Part shown: in pieces, positions 51,519-59,214 of the stretch
Layout of the letters: every line of letters starts with the position of its first letter
How positions within the stretch are numbered: position 1 is the first letter of the stretch
NCBI RefSeq assembly: GCF_001552735.1
Contig: NZ_BCRT01000010.1
Coordinates: forward strand, 434,001-498,000
Source: Sanguibacter suarezii NBRC 16159
GTDB lineage: Bacteria > Actinomycetota > Actinomycetes > Actinomycetales > Cellulomonadaceae
Length of the DNA stretch: 64,000 nt
Reading direction: 5' to 3'
Made by a program: the position numbers and the translations under genes
Notes under the pieces: model-generated
The model's input: the letters and a program-made list of their open reading frames with translations, nothing else
The model's database searches: none
Told to the model about the DNA's origin: nothing

Positions 51519-51543
51519 CGTTGATACCCGGAAGGTGATCGTG

Positions 51544-52002
51544 ATGACCAAGACGGCATCTCAGAAGAAGGCCGACGCGAAGGTCCAGTACGACGCCTTC
51601 TTGGCGGCGTGCCCCAGTCACCAGCTTCTCAGTCAGGTCTCTGGAAAATGGGTGACGCTCGTCCTCTCGGCGCTGGGGAGCGGCCCCGACTGCGCTGGTG
51701 ACCCACGCCCGATGCGGTACTCCGAGCTAGGCCGGATCATCGCAGGGGTGAGCCCGAAGATGCTCTCGCAGACCCTGAAGTCCCTCGAGCGCGACGGCCT
51801 GATCCGCCGCACTGCCACGGCGACCGTCCCTGTCACCGTGACCTATGAGGTCACCGACCTCGGTCTGTCGCTGCACCACACCGTTCGACAGCTCAAGATC
51901 TGGTCGGAGAGCCACCACGACCAGGTCGCTGCGCACAGGTCGCGCTTCGACGACGAGCAGGTCGAGCCCGCCACCCTGGCGATGGTCACCTCACGCAGGT
52001 AG
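51544..52002 (+). CDS. HxlR-family transcriptional regulator
   Basis: A 152-residue winged-helix regulator. The HxlR signature is clear: CPSHQLLSQVSGKWVTLVLSAL at the N-terminus, MRYSELGRIIAGVSPKMLSQ and TLKSLERDGLIRRTATATVP, ending with VTYEVTDLGLSL. HxlR proteins often sense electrophiles, disulfide or NAD(H) and activate divergent detoxifying genes; the divergent aldo/keto reductase is a fitting target. ATG 51544 is preferred over the in-frame start 9 nt upstream, using GGAAGG as ribosome binding site. Confidence 0.9.
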   Translation: MTKTASQKKADAKVQYDAFLAACPSHQLLSQVSGKWVTLVLSALGSGPDCAGDPRPMRYSELGRIIAGVSPKMLSQTLKSLERDGLIRRTATATVPVTVTYEVTDLGLSLHHTVRQLKIWSESHHDQVAAHRSRFDDEQVEPATLAMVTSRR

Positions 52003-52086
52003 AACGGTGTTCAGGTGGCGGGTGCCCTCGATGAGGAAGGGTGAGCTCGGTCTAGGTCGGTCCAGCTCGGTCCAGGTCGGTGCTCG

Positions 52087-53652
52087 TCAGCGCAGCCAGC
52101 GGCGCAGGCGCTTCTTCTTCGCCGCAGCCCAGACCGATGGCACCCTCGCCTCGATGTCATGGGCGCGGACCTCCTCCAGGGCGTGCAGCCGACCGTAGGC
52201 GAACGCAGCGTTCGGGTCGGTGGTGCTCTCGGCGAGCTCGCGTAGTCGCCGACGCAGCACGACGGAGTCCTGGTGCTGCCCGAGGAGCTCCTGCACGCTC
52301 TCCATCGCGGCGGCGAAGGCCCGGGCGTCGGGACCACACACGGCGGTGGCCAGCTCCGCCGCGTAGCGGGTGCGCTTCGCGGCCTTGCGGGCGTCATGGA
52401 GGAGCTCGTCGCGCTGCTCGGGCTCGGTCGCCGCCATTGCGCGCTTCACCAGCCGCCGGAGGCGGGCGTACTCCTCCGCGACGCCGCGCTGGAGCACTCT
52501 CCCGGCCGATCGGTTGCCGCGCGTGGTGGTCGGCAGGTCACGCACGAATGCCTCGAGGTCGTCGAGCAGCCGGTCGTACCGCTCGCCGTCGAGCTCGTGA
52601 AGGGCTGCCTCGCGCGCTGTCGCATGCGCGGACCGCAGCTGCGCGTCGACCTCGGCGGCGACCGGCGAGAGCTCGGCGCGTGTGTCCTCACCCCGCAGGA
52701 CGCCAAGGACCCGGTCATGCATGACCTCCGCGTCGCGGACCGCACCCAGGACTCCCGCGAGCCACTTGAGCTCATCGCGCAGCGGCCCGACGTCCACCGA
52801 CCCGAAGGACGACCGAAAGGTTGTCAGGGCGCTGCGCAGGCGACGGGTCGCCACGCGCATGATGTGCACGCTCCCGGGCGCATCCAGACGGACGCGGAGG
52901 TCCTGGGCTCGCAGCTGCTCGAGCTGGTCACAGACGTACCCCAGGCCGACGTGACTCCTCCCGGCCTGCGCCGAGGCGGACTTGGCCGTGGTGCCGCCGG
53001 CCGGCTCAGCATCCTCATCGATCTGGAGGACGCGGGCAAGCTTGGAGGTGTATGGCGCCCGGGTGAGTGTGCGGGCGCGGAGCGCGGCAGCGACCGACGT
53101 CAGGAGCTCCTCGCCTGCGTCCAGCGCCTCGATCTCGATCTCACGCCACACCTCCTCGTCAGCTGCTTCCGCGGACCCGGCGAGGGGCAGGAGACGCCGG
53201 GCGACGACTCGGTCGTCGGCGAGCTCGAGCAGCGGGTGGTTGCTCGCATCGACCAGCCGGCGCACGGCTCTGTGCGTGGTGATCGTCGCGACGGGGACGA
53301 GCGGCTGACCCATGGTCCGGACCCGCACGAGGCGCTGCAGCGCCGCAGGGACGACGCGACCCGAACGCCCCGGCGGCAGACGGACCTCCGAGCGCTCCGA
53401 CCCGGCCGCCGGGACCTTGAGGTGCCATCCGGCGTCCGTGCCGCCGACACGGCGACGCAACGTCAGGCCGTGGCGGGCGAGATCCACGTCTGCGGTGTCG
53501 AAGTATGAGGCACGCAGCACGTGCTGGGTGGGCTCGGACCAGGTCAACCTCTCACCATCGGTCCCGGGGCCCGCGAGCTCAGTCGGGGCGGGAAGCTCGT
53601 AGCCGTCCTCGACGGAGAACTTCATCTCGATCTCGGGGTGAACCTCAGCCAT
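52087..53652 (-). CDS. CYTH and CHAD domain protein
   Basis: A 521-residue protein. The CYTH domain (about residues 6-195) opens with the ExExK signature HPEIEMKFSV. The CHAD domain (about 225-510) has VHIMRVATRRLRSALTTFRS and ARKAAKRTRYAAELA, the basic helices that bind polyphosphate. CYTH-CHAD fusions are linked to triphosphate and polyphosphate metabolism. A PPK2 is in the same window but 30 kb away. The start has only a weak GAAGA ribosome binding site. Confidence 0.92.
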   Translation of the reverse strand: MAEVHPEIEMKFSVEDGYELPAPTELAGPGTDGERLTWSEPTQHVLRASYFDTADVDLARHGLTLRRRVGGTDAGWHLKVPAAGSERSEVRLPPGRSGRVVPAALQRLVRVRTMGQPLVPVATITTHRAVRRLVDASNHPLLELADDRVVARRLLPLAGSAEAADEEVWREIEIEALDAGEELLTSVAAALRARTLTRAPYTSKLARVLQIDEDAEPAGGTTAKSASAQAGRSHVGLGYVCDQLEQLRAQDLRVRLDAPGSVHIMRVATRRLRSALTTFRSSFGSVDVGPLRDELKWLAGVLGAVRDAEVMHDRVLGVLRGEDTRAELSPVAAEVDAQLRSAHATAREAALHELDGERYDRLLDDLEAFVRDLPTTTRGNRSAGRVLQRGVAEEYARLRRLVKRAMAATEPEQRDELLHDARKAAKRTRYAAELATAVCGPDARAFAAAMESVQELLGQHQDSVVLRRRLRELAESTTDPNAAFAYGRLHALEEVRAHDIEARVPSVWAAAKKKRLRRWLR

Positions 53653-53707
53653 TCTTCAGTTCTATCTCAGAACGCGCAGACGGACCGTGCGAAGGGCGGG
53701 CGCCTGG

Positions 53708-54226
53708 CTATCTGAGCGGACTGCGCGCGGTGTGGGCCCTCGCGCGCCAAAGATTCGGTGCATGGTTCCCGAGTCCCGACGTCTGCCACCACGTCAGGAT
53801 TGTTCTTTGAGGTGCCTTACAGCCCATCTCCTCGGAGATGAATGAACCGTCCACCAGCTTCGCGAGGCCAGTGCGGCGAAGTTTCGCTCGCTGATTGTCT
53901 GACTTTCCGTTCGAGACGACGAACAGCCGCCACCGTCGCTCACGAAGGAGCTTGAGTTCCTGTGTCACCCCGTCGAACGGCTCAGCCAGTCGGGGTATCT
54001 GATCGCGGTAGTCATCCCAGAGAGCAGTGCTGGACCCTCCAACTCCGTAGCGCGCGTACACCTTCGCGAAGAACGTCTCGCGGGGGCGACAGGTGGAATC
54101 GAGGTCATGCAGCCACGTCCACTCAGTCTCACCCAGATCATGCGCGTCGACGAAGCGTCTCGCCCAGAGGGTGAATGCGCTTCGCCGATCGATGAGGGTC
54201 TCGTCGAGATCAAGAAGGGCGAGCAT
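53708..54226 (-). pseudogene. Truncated HAD-superfamily hydrolase
   Basis: Begins as a HAD phosphatase: motif I LLDLDETLIDRRSAF, motif II LFVVSNGKSDN, and the motif III lysine in ISEEMGCKAPQ. After it the sequence becomes unrelated (TILTWWQTSGLGNHAPNLW) and ends, with no motif IV (GD...D). The missing end is a mutation or deletion, because other frames do not hold a clean continuation. It follows the heliorhodopsin gene downstream on the same strand. Confidence 0.7.
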
Positions 54227-54338
54227 GGCGCCAGACTCTCACGCAAGGGCTGGCGTGCGCGAGGTTCTCGGTGGCCGAGCCAGCTGCGATCTTCTGGCTG
54301 ATCTGGTCCGAGCCCACCCCGGCCCATGTCGCCAGGAG

Positions 54339-55112
54339 TCACCCAGCGAGGGAGCCCCCGAAGATCTGCCACGCCAGGGCAGACTTCGCCACCAGGCTGA
54401 GGACCAGATAGACCTTCTCGCCATAGCTGTAGTCGGCCCATCTACCGATGCGGCGGTACTGAAGAAACTGGTTGACTGCAAAACTCATGAAGAACACGAA
54501 CAGGGACACGACGATCCCGTAGACGAATGCCGGCACCTCGTTGGAACCGCCGCTGGCGCCGATCAGGTTGATGAGGATAGCCACCCAGGGCGCCGCGCCC
54601 GCTATACATCCGAACCAGAAGGGGGCCATCGTCGTGCGGACCCGGTCAGGGGGATTCATCAGCTCCTGCACCCAGCCGAAGAGGATCATTGCGACGTTGG
54701 CCCCGCAGATGAGCACCACCTCGGTGATCCCGGTCAGACCGTTGTAGAACCCGATGAGGATGATCATGATCGTGGCGCTGAACGAGTACTCGATCCACCG
54801 GAATCGGTTCAGTCCCGCACGCAGGTCTGTCTCATAGCGGGCACGGAACACCGTCGCGGTGAGCAGGTGGTCGAGCGCCGCGAGAGCGAGGAAGACAGCG
54901 ATCGCGGGCCCGATCGCGACGTCGAACAGCGCCTTCGGTGCTGACGTGGCGGTTCCCGGTGGCCCGGACGGATACTGCGAGGTGACAGTGATCGCGAAGC
55001 CGCTGGCCAGCAGGAGGACAGCGAGCGCCTGTGCGCCGTGCAAGACGCTCAGTCCGAGATTCCAACGGCGCAGGCCGGGGAGACGGGACTCGTTGACTGC
55101 GCGTGATTCCAT
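54339..55112 (-). CDS. Heliorhodopsin
   Basis: A 257-residue, seven-helix retinal protein. The retinal-binding lysine is K243 in SLVAKSALAWQIF; the counterion is E108 in RFRWIEYSFSATIM. H25 (SVLHGAQ) and H82 (ALDHLL) match the other functional His of the family. The topology is inverted relative to type-1 rhodopsins, with the N-terminus inside. Heliorhodopsins are thought to be slow-cycling light sensors or modulators of a partner and not pumps. No carotenoid or retinal synthesis genes are in view. ATG 55112 has GGGGAAG just upstream. A 223-bp promoter region separates it from the unknown gene at 55336. Confidence 0.93.
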   Translation of the reverse strand: MESRAVNESRLPGLRRWNLGLSVLHGAQALAVLLLASGFAITVTSQYPSGPPGTATSAPKALFDVAIGPAIAVFLALAALDHLLTATVFRARYETDLRAGLNRFRWIEYSFSATIMIILIGFYNGLTGITEVVLICGANVAMILFGWVQELMNPPDRVRTTMAPFWFGCIAGAAPWVAILINLIGASGGSNEVPAFVYGIVVSLFVFFMSFAVNQFLQYRRIGRWADYSYGEKVYLVLSLVAKSALAWQIFGGSLAG

Positions 55113-55335
55113 GGCTTCCCCATCCAGAGTGGTGCCGCGGCCCTGCGGTGGACGACGTGGTTTCCGCGGTGACGGAGGCTCGTGGTCGCGTGCGCGTTTC
55201 GCCTGTTGTCAACGTAAGTGCTTCCTCCAAGGCTCGCTTGCCGGAGAGCGTCCGGAGCGAGAACGCAGTCCACGCGCATCTGCGGCTGGGACCCACGTGC
55301 TCACGCCGGGTGCCCCTCGCGAGGTGCGCGAGGCC

Positions 55336-55989
55336 TCAGTCGCCTTCGGACGGGACCGCCATCTCCGGTGTGATCTCGAGGGCGGTGACGCCGGCTCGTT
55401 GAATCTCGTTCAGGAGTGACCGGGAGCCGCTGACGTAGAGGGAGTCGTGGTAGATCGGGTTGGACACCACGAAGGCGCCGTCGGCCGGCCACCAGAACAC
55501 GGGGTAGTGCGCCGTGAGCTGCTGGGAGCGCTTGACCAGCCACTCGCCGTCCCCATCGCGCAGGATGAGCCCGCCGTAGCGACTATGGAGCTCCTCCGTG
55601 CCGGAGGGGAAGGTATGCCCGAGGTCGTCGCCTTGCTCCTCGACGTATCCCTCCCACATCGCGTGATGGAAGCGATCGGGTGTGGCCGTGCACCGGCGCA
55701 GGATCGACGCCAGTCGTGCCACCAGTGCGGTTCTCATCTGGCCCTCGGCGGGATGAACCGTGGTGGTCACCTCCGGGGGGAGTGTGCTCTGCACTGTTGA
55801 CCAGCGAAGATCACTCGTCAACGGGACCCCGGCGAGGCTGGCGAGTTCGGGCCAGGGGTAGAGGCGATCCCAGGTACCGGTGGCCGGGAGAAAGATCCGA
55901 GCGCTCACCTCATGGGCGCTCGAGACGAAGGCGGCCACCACTGAGTCGTCGGTACCGATCGTCGATGCGAGGAGTCCACGGCCTGTCAT
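55336..55989 (-). CDS. Hypothetical protein (217 aa)
   Basis: A 217-residue soluble protein not recognised. It has conserved-looking tryptophans (GTWDRLYPWPEL, PVFWWPADGAF) and the distinctive segment SNPIYHDSLYVSGSRSLLNE. The C-terminus LEITPEMAVPSEGD is acidic. No signal peptide. It overlaps the response-regulator remnant upstream by 4 nt (ATGA). Codon use is similar to its neighbours. Confidence 0.55.
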   Translation of the reverse strand: MTGRGLLASTIGTDDSVVAAFVSSAHEVSARIFLPATGTWDRLYPWPELASLAGVPLTSDLRWSTVQSTLPPEVTTTVHPAEGQMRTALVARLASILRRCTATPDRFHHAMWEGYVEEQGDDLGHTFPSGTEELHSRYGGLILRDGDGEWLVKRSQQLTAHYPVFWWPADGAFVVSNPIYHDSLYVSGSRSLLNEIQRAGVTALEITPEMAVPSEGD

Positions 55990-56303
55990 GGGACAGTCCC
56001 TGGCGGCAGATCGTCACTGGAGCCGCCGACGAGGCGGGATGCGGTGACGTCCTTGAGGAGGAAGCCGCTGGCCCCGGTGCGCAGCGCGTCATAGACGTAC
56101 TCGTCGAAGTCGAAGGTCGTGAGGATGAGTGCCCGGGTGCCGGGGTGCTCGCTCGTGATGCGTTGCGTGGCGACGAGGTGCAGCAGTTCCGCGCCGTCAC
56201 GCATCTCGCCGACACTGACCTCACGCACCGAGTTCGTCATGGTGACACTGATGGTAGACCCGTCGTGCCTCCGGTGAGGGCCAACAAGGTCGGCCGCTCG
56301 CAC
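55986..56303 (-). pseudogene. Response-regulator remnant (NarL/LuxR-type receiver)
   Basis: Contains the second half of a receiver domain: TRALILTTFDFDEYVYDALR and GASGFLLKDVTASRLV, typical of NarL/LuxR response regulators. The segment before it (VGEMRDGAELLHLVATQRI) lacks the phosphoacceptor Asp block that should lie between, consistent with an in-frame deletion. The output HTH domain is absent. This is debris and not a working regulator. Confidence 0.75.
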
Positions 56304-56379
56304 AAAGACCGCCGTCCACGGAAGTCATCGAGAATCGGCACGGGTACACGTAGGGCTACGCCCCTCCAGCCCACGCAAA

Positions 56380-56410
56380 AGACCGCCTCGGATCTCTCCG
56401 AGACGGCCTC
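56380..56410 (-). terminator. Copy of the tRNA-Val terminator
   Basis: The 26 nt at 56388-56413 are identical to 50046-50071, next to the tRNA fragment. On the minus strand the stem is followed by TTTT (56377-56380), making it a better terminator than the other copy. Confidence 0.7.
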
Positions 56411-56421
56411 TGACGTGCTGC

Positions 56422-56469
56422 TGGTGGGCGATACTGGGATCGAACCAGTGACCTCTTCCGTGTCAGGGA
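56422..56469 (-). repeat. tRNA-Val 3' fragment, probable attachment-site remnant
   Basis: 48 nt identical to 50085-50132, from the anticodon loop through the encoded CCA of tRNA-Val. The match ends in the anticodon arm, after which the sequence is unrelated. It cannot be a functional tRNA. The shape is that of an integrase-generated 3'-end duplication. 56470-56707 holds nothing else convincing. Confidence 0.85.
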
Positions 56470-56707
56470 CAGGAGGGGTGCTTGTGGGCGTCCAGGAGTG
56501 TCCATACCTGCGGGTCACGGCGTTGGCGTGCATTCCTGGTCATCGCTGGACGCCCCTGGACTCATCGCGGTAGGGGTATGCGTAGGGGTATGGCGAGGGG
56601 ACAAGGGGATGTCCCACTCGGAGCACATCGGCCCGTACCCGAAACGGTCATCTTCCTGAGCCTGCTACTCCGACCCTCCTCCCCGGAGAATCTATCTGAT
56701 GAACCGC

Positions 56708-56956
56708 TCATATGCCGCAAGGCATCCGCCCAGGCGCGTCGACGCCTGTGTCATCGATGCGCCGGCGGCCGGTGGACAGCTCGACCACCGCCAGCACCGA
56801 CCACGTGTCGCCCAGGCGGTCCAGCACGTCGCGAATTCCGCAGTCCTCGTGCTCGGGCAACCCGCAGGGCTCCATCTCGACGACATCGGATCCTGGCTCG
56901 TTCGCGTCGAGCACGTCGCTGACCTCGTCCGTTACCGCGGTGTGCCCTGCTGACAC
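56708..56956 (-). pseudogene. HxlR-family regulator remnant
   Basis: An 82-residue reading frame with the HxlR opening DCGIRDVLDRLGDTWSVLAV followed by VELSTGRRR. It loses similarity in the recognition helix and stops, so only about half of the winged helix remains. The N-terminal acidic part (NEPGSDVVEMEPCG) is unlike normal HxlR. A second HxlR gene is intact at 51544. Confidence 0.6.
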
Positions 56957-57135
56957 GAAAGTGCCTCCTTGTCGGACCCTCGGTGGCTCCGGACGATGGT
57001 GACCGTCACCGCCCCCGGGGGCCAGCTAAGTCCGAGAGCTGGGCGTCATCTTTGGTCGCCGGAGACCCGAGTGCAGGTGGTGGCCGGTTCGGGGGCGACA
57101 CCCGTAGCATTCCCTGCTGTCTGCCGCGCGACTGC

Positions 57136-57687
57136 TCAGGCGGTGGTCGGCTTGCTGCGTCGTCCCTTCTTGGCGACGAACAGTTCGTACTCAGCGTCGT
57201 AGTACGCGTTGGTGGTCCCTGCGTCCTCCATGCCGAGACGACGGCAGATCCGGTGTGACGGAAAGTTGTCAGCGTGAGCAACCGCGAGGATGCTGTCGAG
57301 CCCCGCAGCGAATCCGTGTTCCAGCGCGACTCTGGCCGCATCAGTCGCGTAGCCGCGCCCCCAGGCGTCCGGGTGGAAGTGCCACCCGATCTCCACCTGG
57401 TCGGAAGGGCTGGACGTCCCCGAGAGCCCGATTCCTTGGAGCATCACGGTACCCACGAGGGTGCCGGTGTCGGCAGCCTCGACTGCCCAGTAGCCGAGGG
57501 CCGGATCGTCGACCGCCCGAAGGCGCTCGATCAGCCCCTCGGCTTGCGTCGGGTTCTCCATCACACGAGGTTCATGGCCGAGGTAGCGCTGAACGTCCCA
57601 CCTGGAGTACAGGTCAAAGACAAACGGCGCGTCGCTCGGGGCCCAACCTCGAAGGTTCACTCGGTCACTGCTCAGCTTTTTCACCAC
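57136..57687 (-). CDS. GNAT-family N-acetyltransferase
   Basis: A 183-residue acetyltransferase of the RimJ/RimL-like (Acetyltransf_3) type. It begins at GTG 57687 (VVKKLSSDRVNLRGW), with GAGG upstream; the longer in-frame N-terminus is basic and not GNAT-like. The acetyl-CoA loop is EIGWHFHPDAWGRGYATDAA and the C-terminal SHRICRRLGMEDAGT completes the fold. Probable substrates include ribosomal proteins or small amines. Confidence 0.87.
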   Translation of the reverse strand: MVKKLSSDRVNLRGWAPSDAPFVFDLYSRWDVQRYLGHEPRVMENPTQAEGLIERLRAVDDPALGYWAVEAADTGTLVGTVMLQGIGLSGTSSPSDQVEIGWHFHPDAWGRGYATDAARVALEHGFAAGLDSILAVAHADNFPSHRICRRLGMEDAGTTNAYYDAEYELFVAKKGRRSKPTTA

Positions 57688-57810
57688 AGAAGCCTCTGGG
57701 TCATGGCGTTGGTGACGTCGGGGGCGTGTGGGCGTGGGGAAGGGCAGGTGCCGGCATAGGGGGAATTGCGACCAGCCGTGTGAAGAGTTCAATTCACCAC
57801 AGGAGGGTAA

Positions 57811-57933
57811 ATGAAGATTCAACTACTGAAAGATGATTTGCCGCGATTATCAACCGCGACCGTGATGGACCTTCGAAAAAAAGGCCAAGAAGTCCGACGC
57901 GCGCCTCTTGTGCCCGGTTGTAACCTCCGCTAG
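57811..57933 (+). CDS. Small ORF (40 aa) with strong ribosome binding site
   Basis: A 40-residue reading frame starting ATG 57811, with AGGAGGGTAA ideally spaced just before it, among the best ribosome binding sites in the window. The peptide begins MKIQLLKDDLPRLSTAT and ends RAPLVPGCNLR; it is basic in the middle (LRKKGQEVRR) and has a single Cys 4 residues from the end. No signal peptide or transmembrane segment. It is 70 bp upstream of a secreted-protein/ABC-transporter operon on the same strand, so it may be a leader peptide, a small effector or a peptide precursor. Unrecognised. Confidence 0.55.
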   Translation: MKIQLLKDDLPRLSTATVMDLRKKGQEVRRAPLVPGCNLR

Positions 57934-58003
57934 CATGCAGGTGTCTTGAAGGGTAATGGCGGATCAATAGGGCTCCGTCAGGCCCGTGGTGAGGGGAAAG
58001 CGA

Positions 58004-58510
58004 ATGCGTATTGCGCGCACTTTTCTGGCGGTCTTCATTTCTGGGGCAATGTTGCTCTCGGGCGCTGCTTTCGCTAGTGCAGCAAGTTGGGGTCCGAAGA
58101 CATCCACCTATCAGGGAAACGTAAAGGTCACAGGCAGTGGCAGTCTGACTCGGTACGCAGGATATTCTCGGTCCGTCGTCAAGGTCACGGACGCAGCTAC
58201 TGACAACATCGCCTCCTACGGATACACCGACTTCACGAAGATCAAAGAAACGTGCACGACTTTCGGGGGCAGCTACTGGGTGGTCGCGACGGCTGGATCG
58301 TGTAACCTCACCGGTTCGGCAAAGCACTACTCGAGCGCAGAGAAGACGAACACGACCTTCTCTACGACGTTTGACAAGCCCTGGTGCGATTCTAACGGGA
58401 ATGACTGCGCAAACTACGGTTACAAGGTTGTTGCCGGAGCGTGTGCTCAGATGCCGTGGCCTATCCCCGACAGTTGCACGTATGCCTATGTCGAGTACCA
58501 CCGTCCGTGA
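58004..58510 (+). CDS. Secreted Cys-containing protein, unknown function
   Basis: A 168-residue exported protein. The signal peptide MRIARTFLAVFISGAMLLSG continues to an AFASA-ASW type cleavage site near residue 26. The mature part is rich in Thr, Ser, Tyr and Gly and has six Cys, among them KETCTTFGG, AGSCNLTG, WCDSNGNDC and DSCTYAY, likely forming three disulfides. GC is lower than the neighbours. ATG 58004 has AGGGGA upstream; a GTG 18 nt earlier is less likely. The next gene starts in its stop codon (GTGA). Confidence 0.75.
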   Translation: MRIARTFLAVFISGAMLLSGAAFASAASWGPKTSTYQGNVKVTGSGSLTRYAGYSRSVVKVTDAATDNIASYGYTDFTKIKETCTTFGGSYWVVATAGSCNLTGSAKHYSSAEKTNTTFSTTFDKPWCDSNGNDCANYGYKVVAGACAQMPWPIPDSCTYAYVEYHRP

Positions 58511-59214
58511 ACTCCCTGCAAGAGGCCGCTGAAATTAAGCTCGCAAATTATCGCGTCGCACGACGACGGCGTACGGTCGTTGATGTCGACTCTTTGCGAT
58601 TCGGTCTTGGTAGCCATGTCTTGGCAGGGGCGAATGGATCAGGCAAGTCTTCACTTTTGAAGGCCATCGCAGGGTTGCTGCATTCCTCTGGTGAGGTAAC
58701 GGTGGGCGGACGGGCGGCCGAGGAGATTCCGGGACGGGGCGTTGCCTATCTGCCCCAAGATTCGCACGGACTTGAGCACCTTTCGGTGCTCGATGCCGTG
58801 CGGTATGCCCAGCACGCCACCCGCTCGCCGGGGTCTGCCGACGAGTGGGTGGCAGCGGTGGACATGACGGACCGGGCTACTCGTCGGATCGGTTCACTCT
58901 CGGGGGGTGAACGCCGTCTGGCTTATCTGGCGATGCTCCTTTCTCAAGACGTTCCTGTGCTGTTGCTCGATGAGCCGACGGCGGGTCTGGATGCTTCGCA
59001 CCGTGTCGCGTTGAGGCGAGCGCTGCGCGTTGCGGCACAGAGTCGAGTGGTGATCACTGCGAGCCACGTTGCGGACGACTTGGATGATCTCGGCGACCGC
59101 GTCGTGGTGCTGAGCGCGGGTCGGGTGGTCTTCGACGGCGCTGGTGAGCAGCTGGTGACGTCTACACCGGCGGGGACCTGGGATGCTGCGCTGATGGCGG
59201 TGGAAGGCGCATGA
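58507..59214 (+). CDS. ABC transporter ATP-binding protein
   Basis: A 235-residue ATPase. Walker A VLAGANGSGKSSLLKAIAG, Q-loop VAYLPQDSHGLEHLSVL, signature SLSGGERRLAY, Walker B VPVLLLDEPTAGLDAS and switch His in TASHVADDLDD are all intact. GTG 58507 overlaps the upstream stop (GTGA), so translation is coupled. Its partners are the membrane proteins that follow; it probably powers a type-I-like ABC-2 exporter. Confidence 0.93.
   Translation: MNSLQEAAEIKLANYRVARRRRTVVDVDSLRFGLGSHVLAGANGSGKSSLLKAIAGLLHSSGEVTVGGRAAEEIPGRGVAYLPQDSHGLEHLSVLDAVRYAQHATRSPGSADEWVAAVDMTDRATRRIGSLSGGERRLAYLAMLLSQDVPVLLLDEPTAGLDASHRVALRRALRVAAQSRVVITASHVADDLDDLGDRVVVLSAGRVVFDGAGEQLVTSTPAGTWDAALMAVEGA

Noticed and set aside
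50133..56421. An integrated element bounded by the two tRNA-Val copies
   Set aside because: The intact tRNA would need to be on the right-hand end for this orientation, but it is on the left.
56422..56469. A second functional tRNA-Val
   Set aside because: Only the 3' 48 nt are present; the 5' acceptor strand and D arm are missing.
58004..58510. Lactococcin 972-type bacteriocin
   Set aside because: Too long and lacks the Trp/Tyr/His-rich motif; the neighbouring transporter is also not the DUF1430-type protein of that system.
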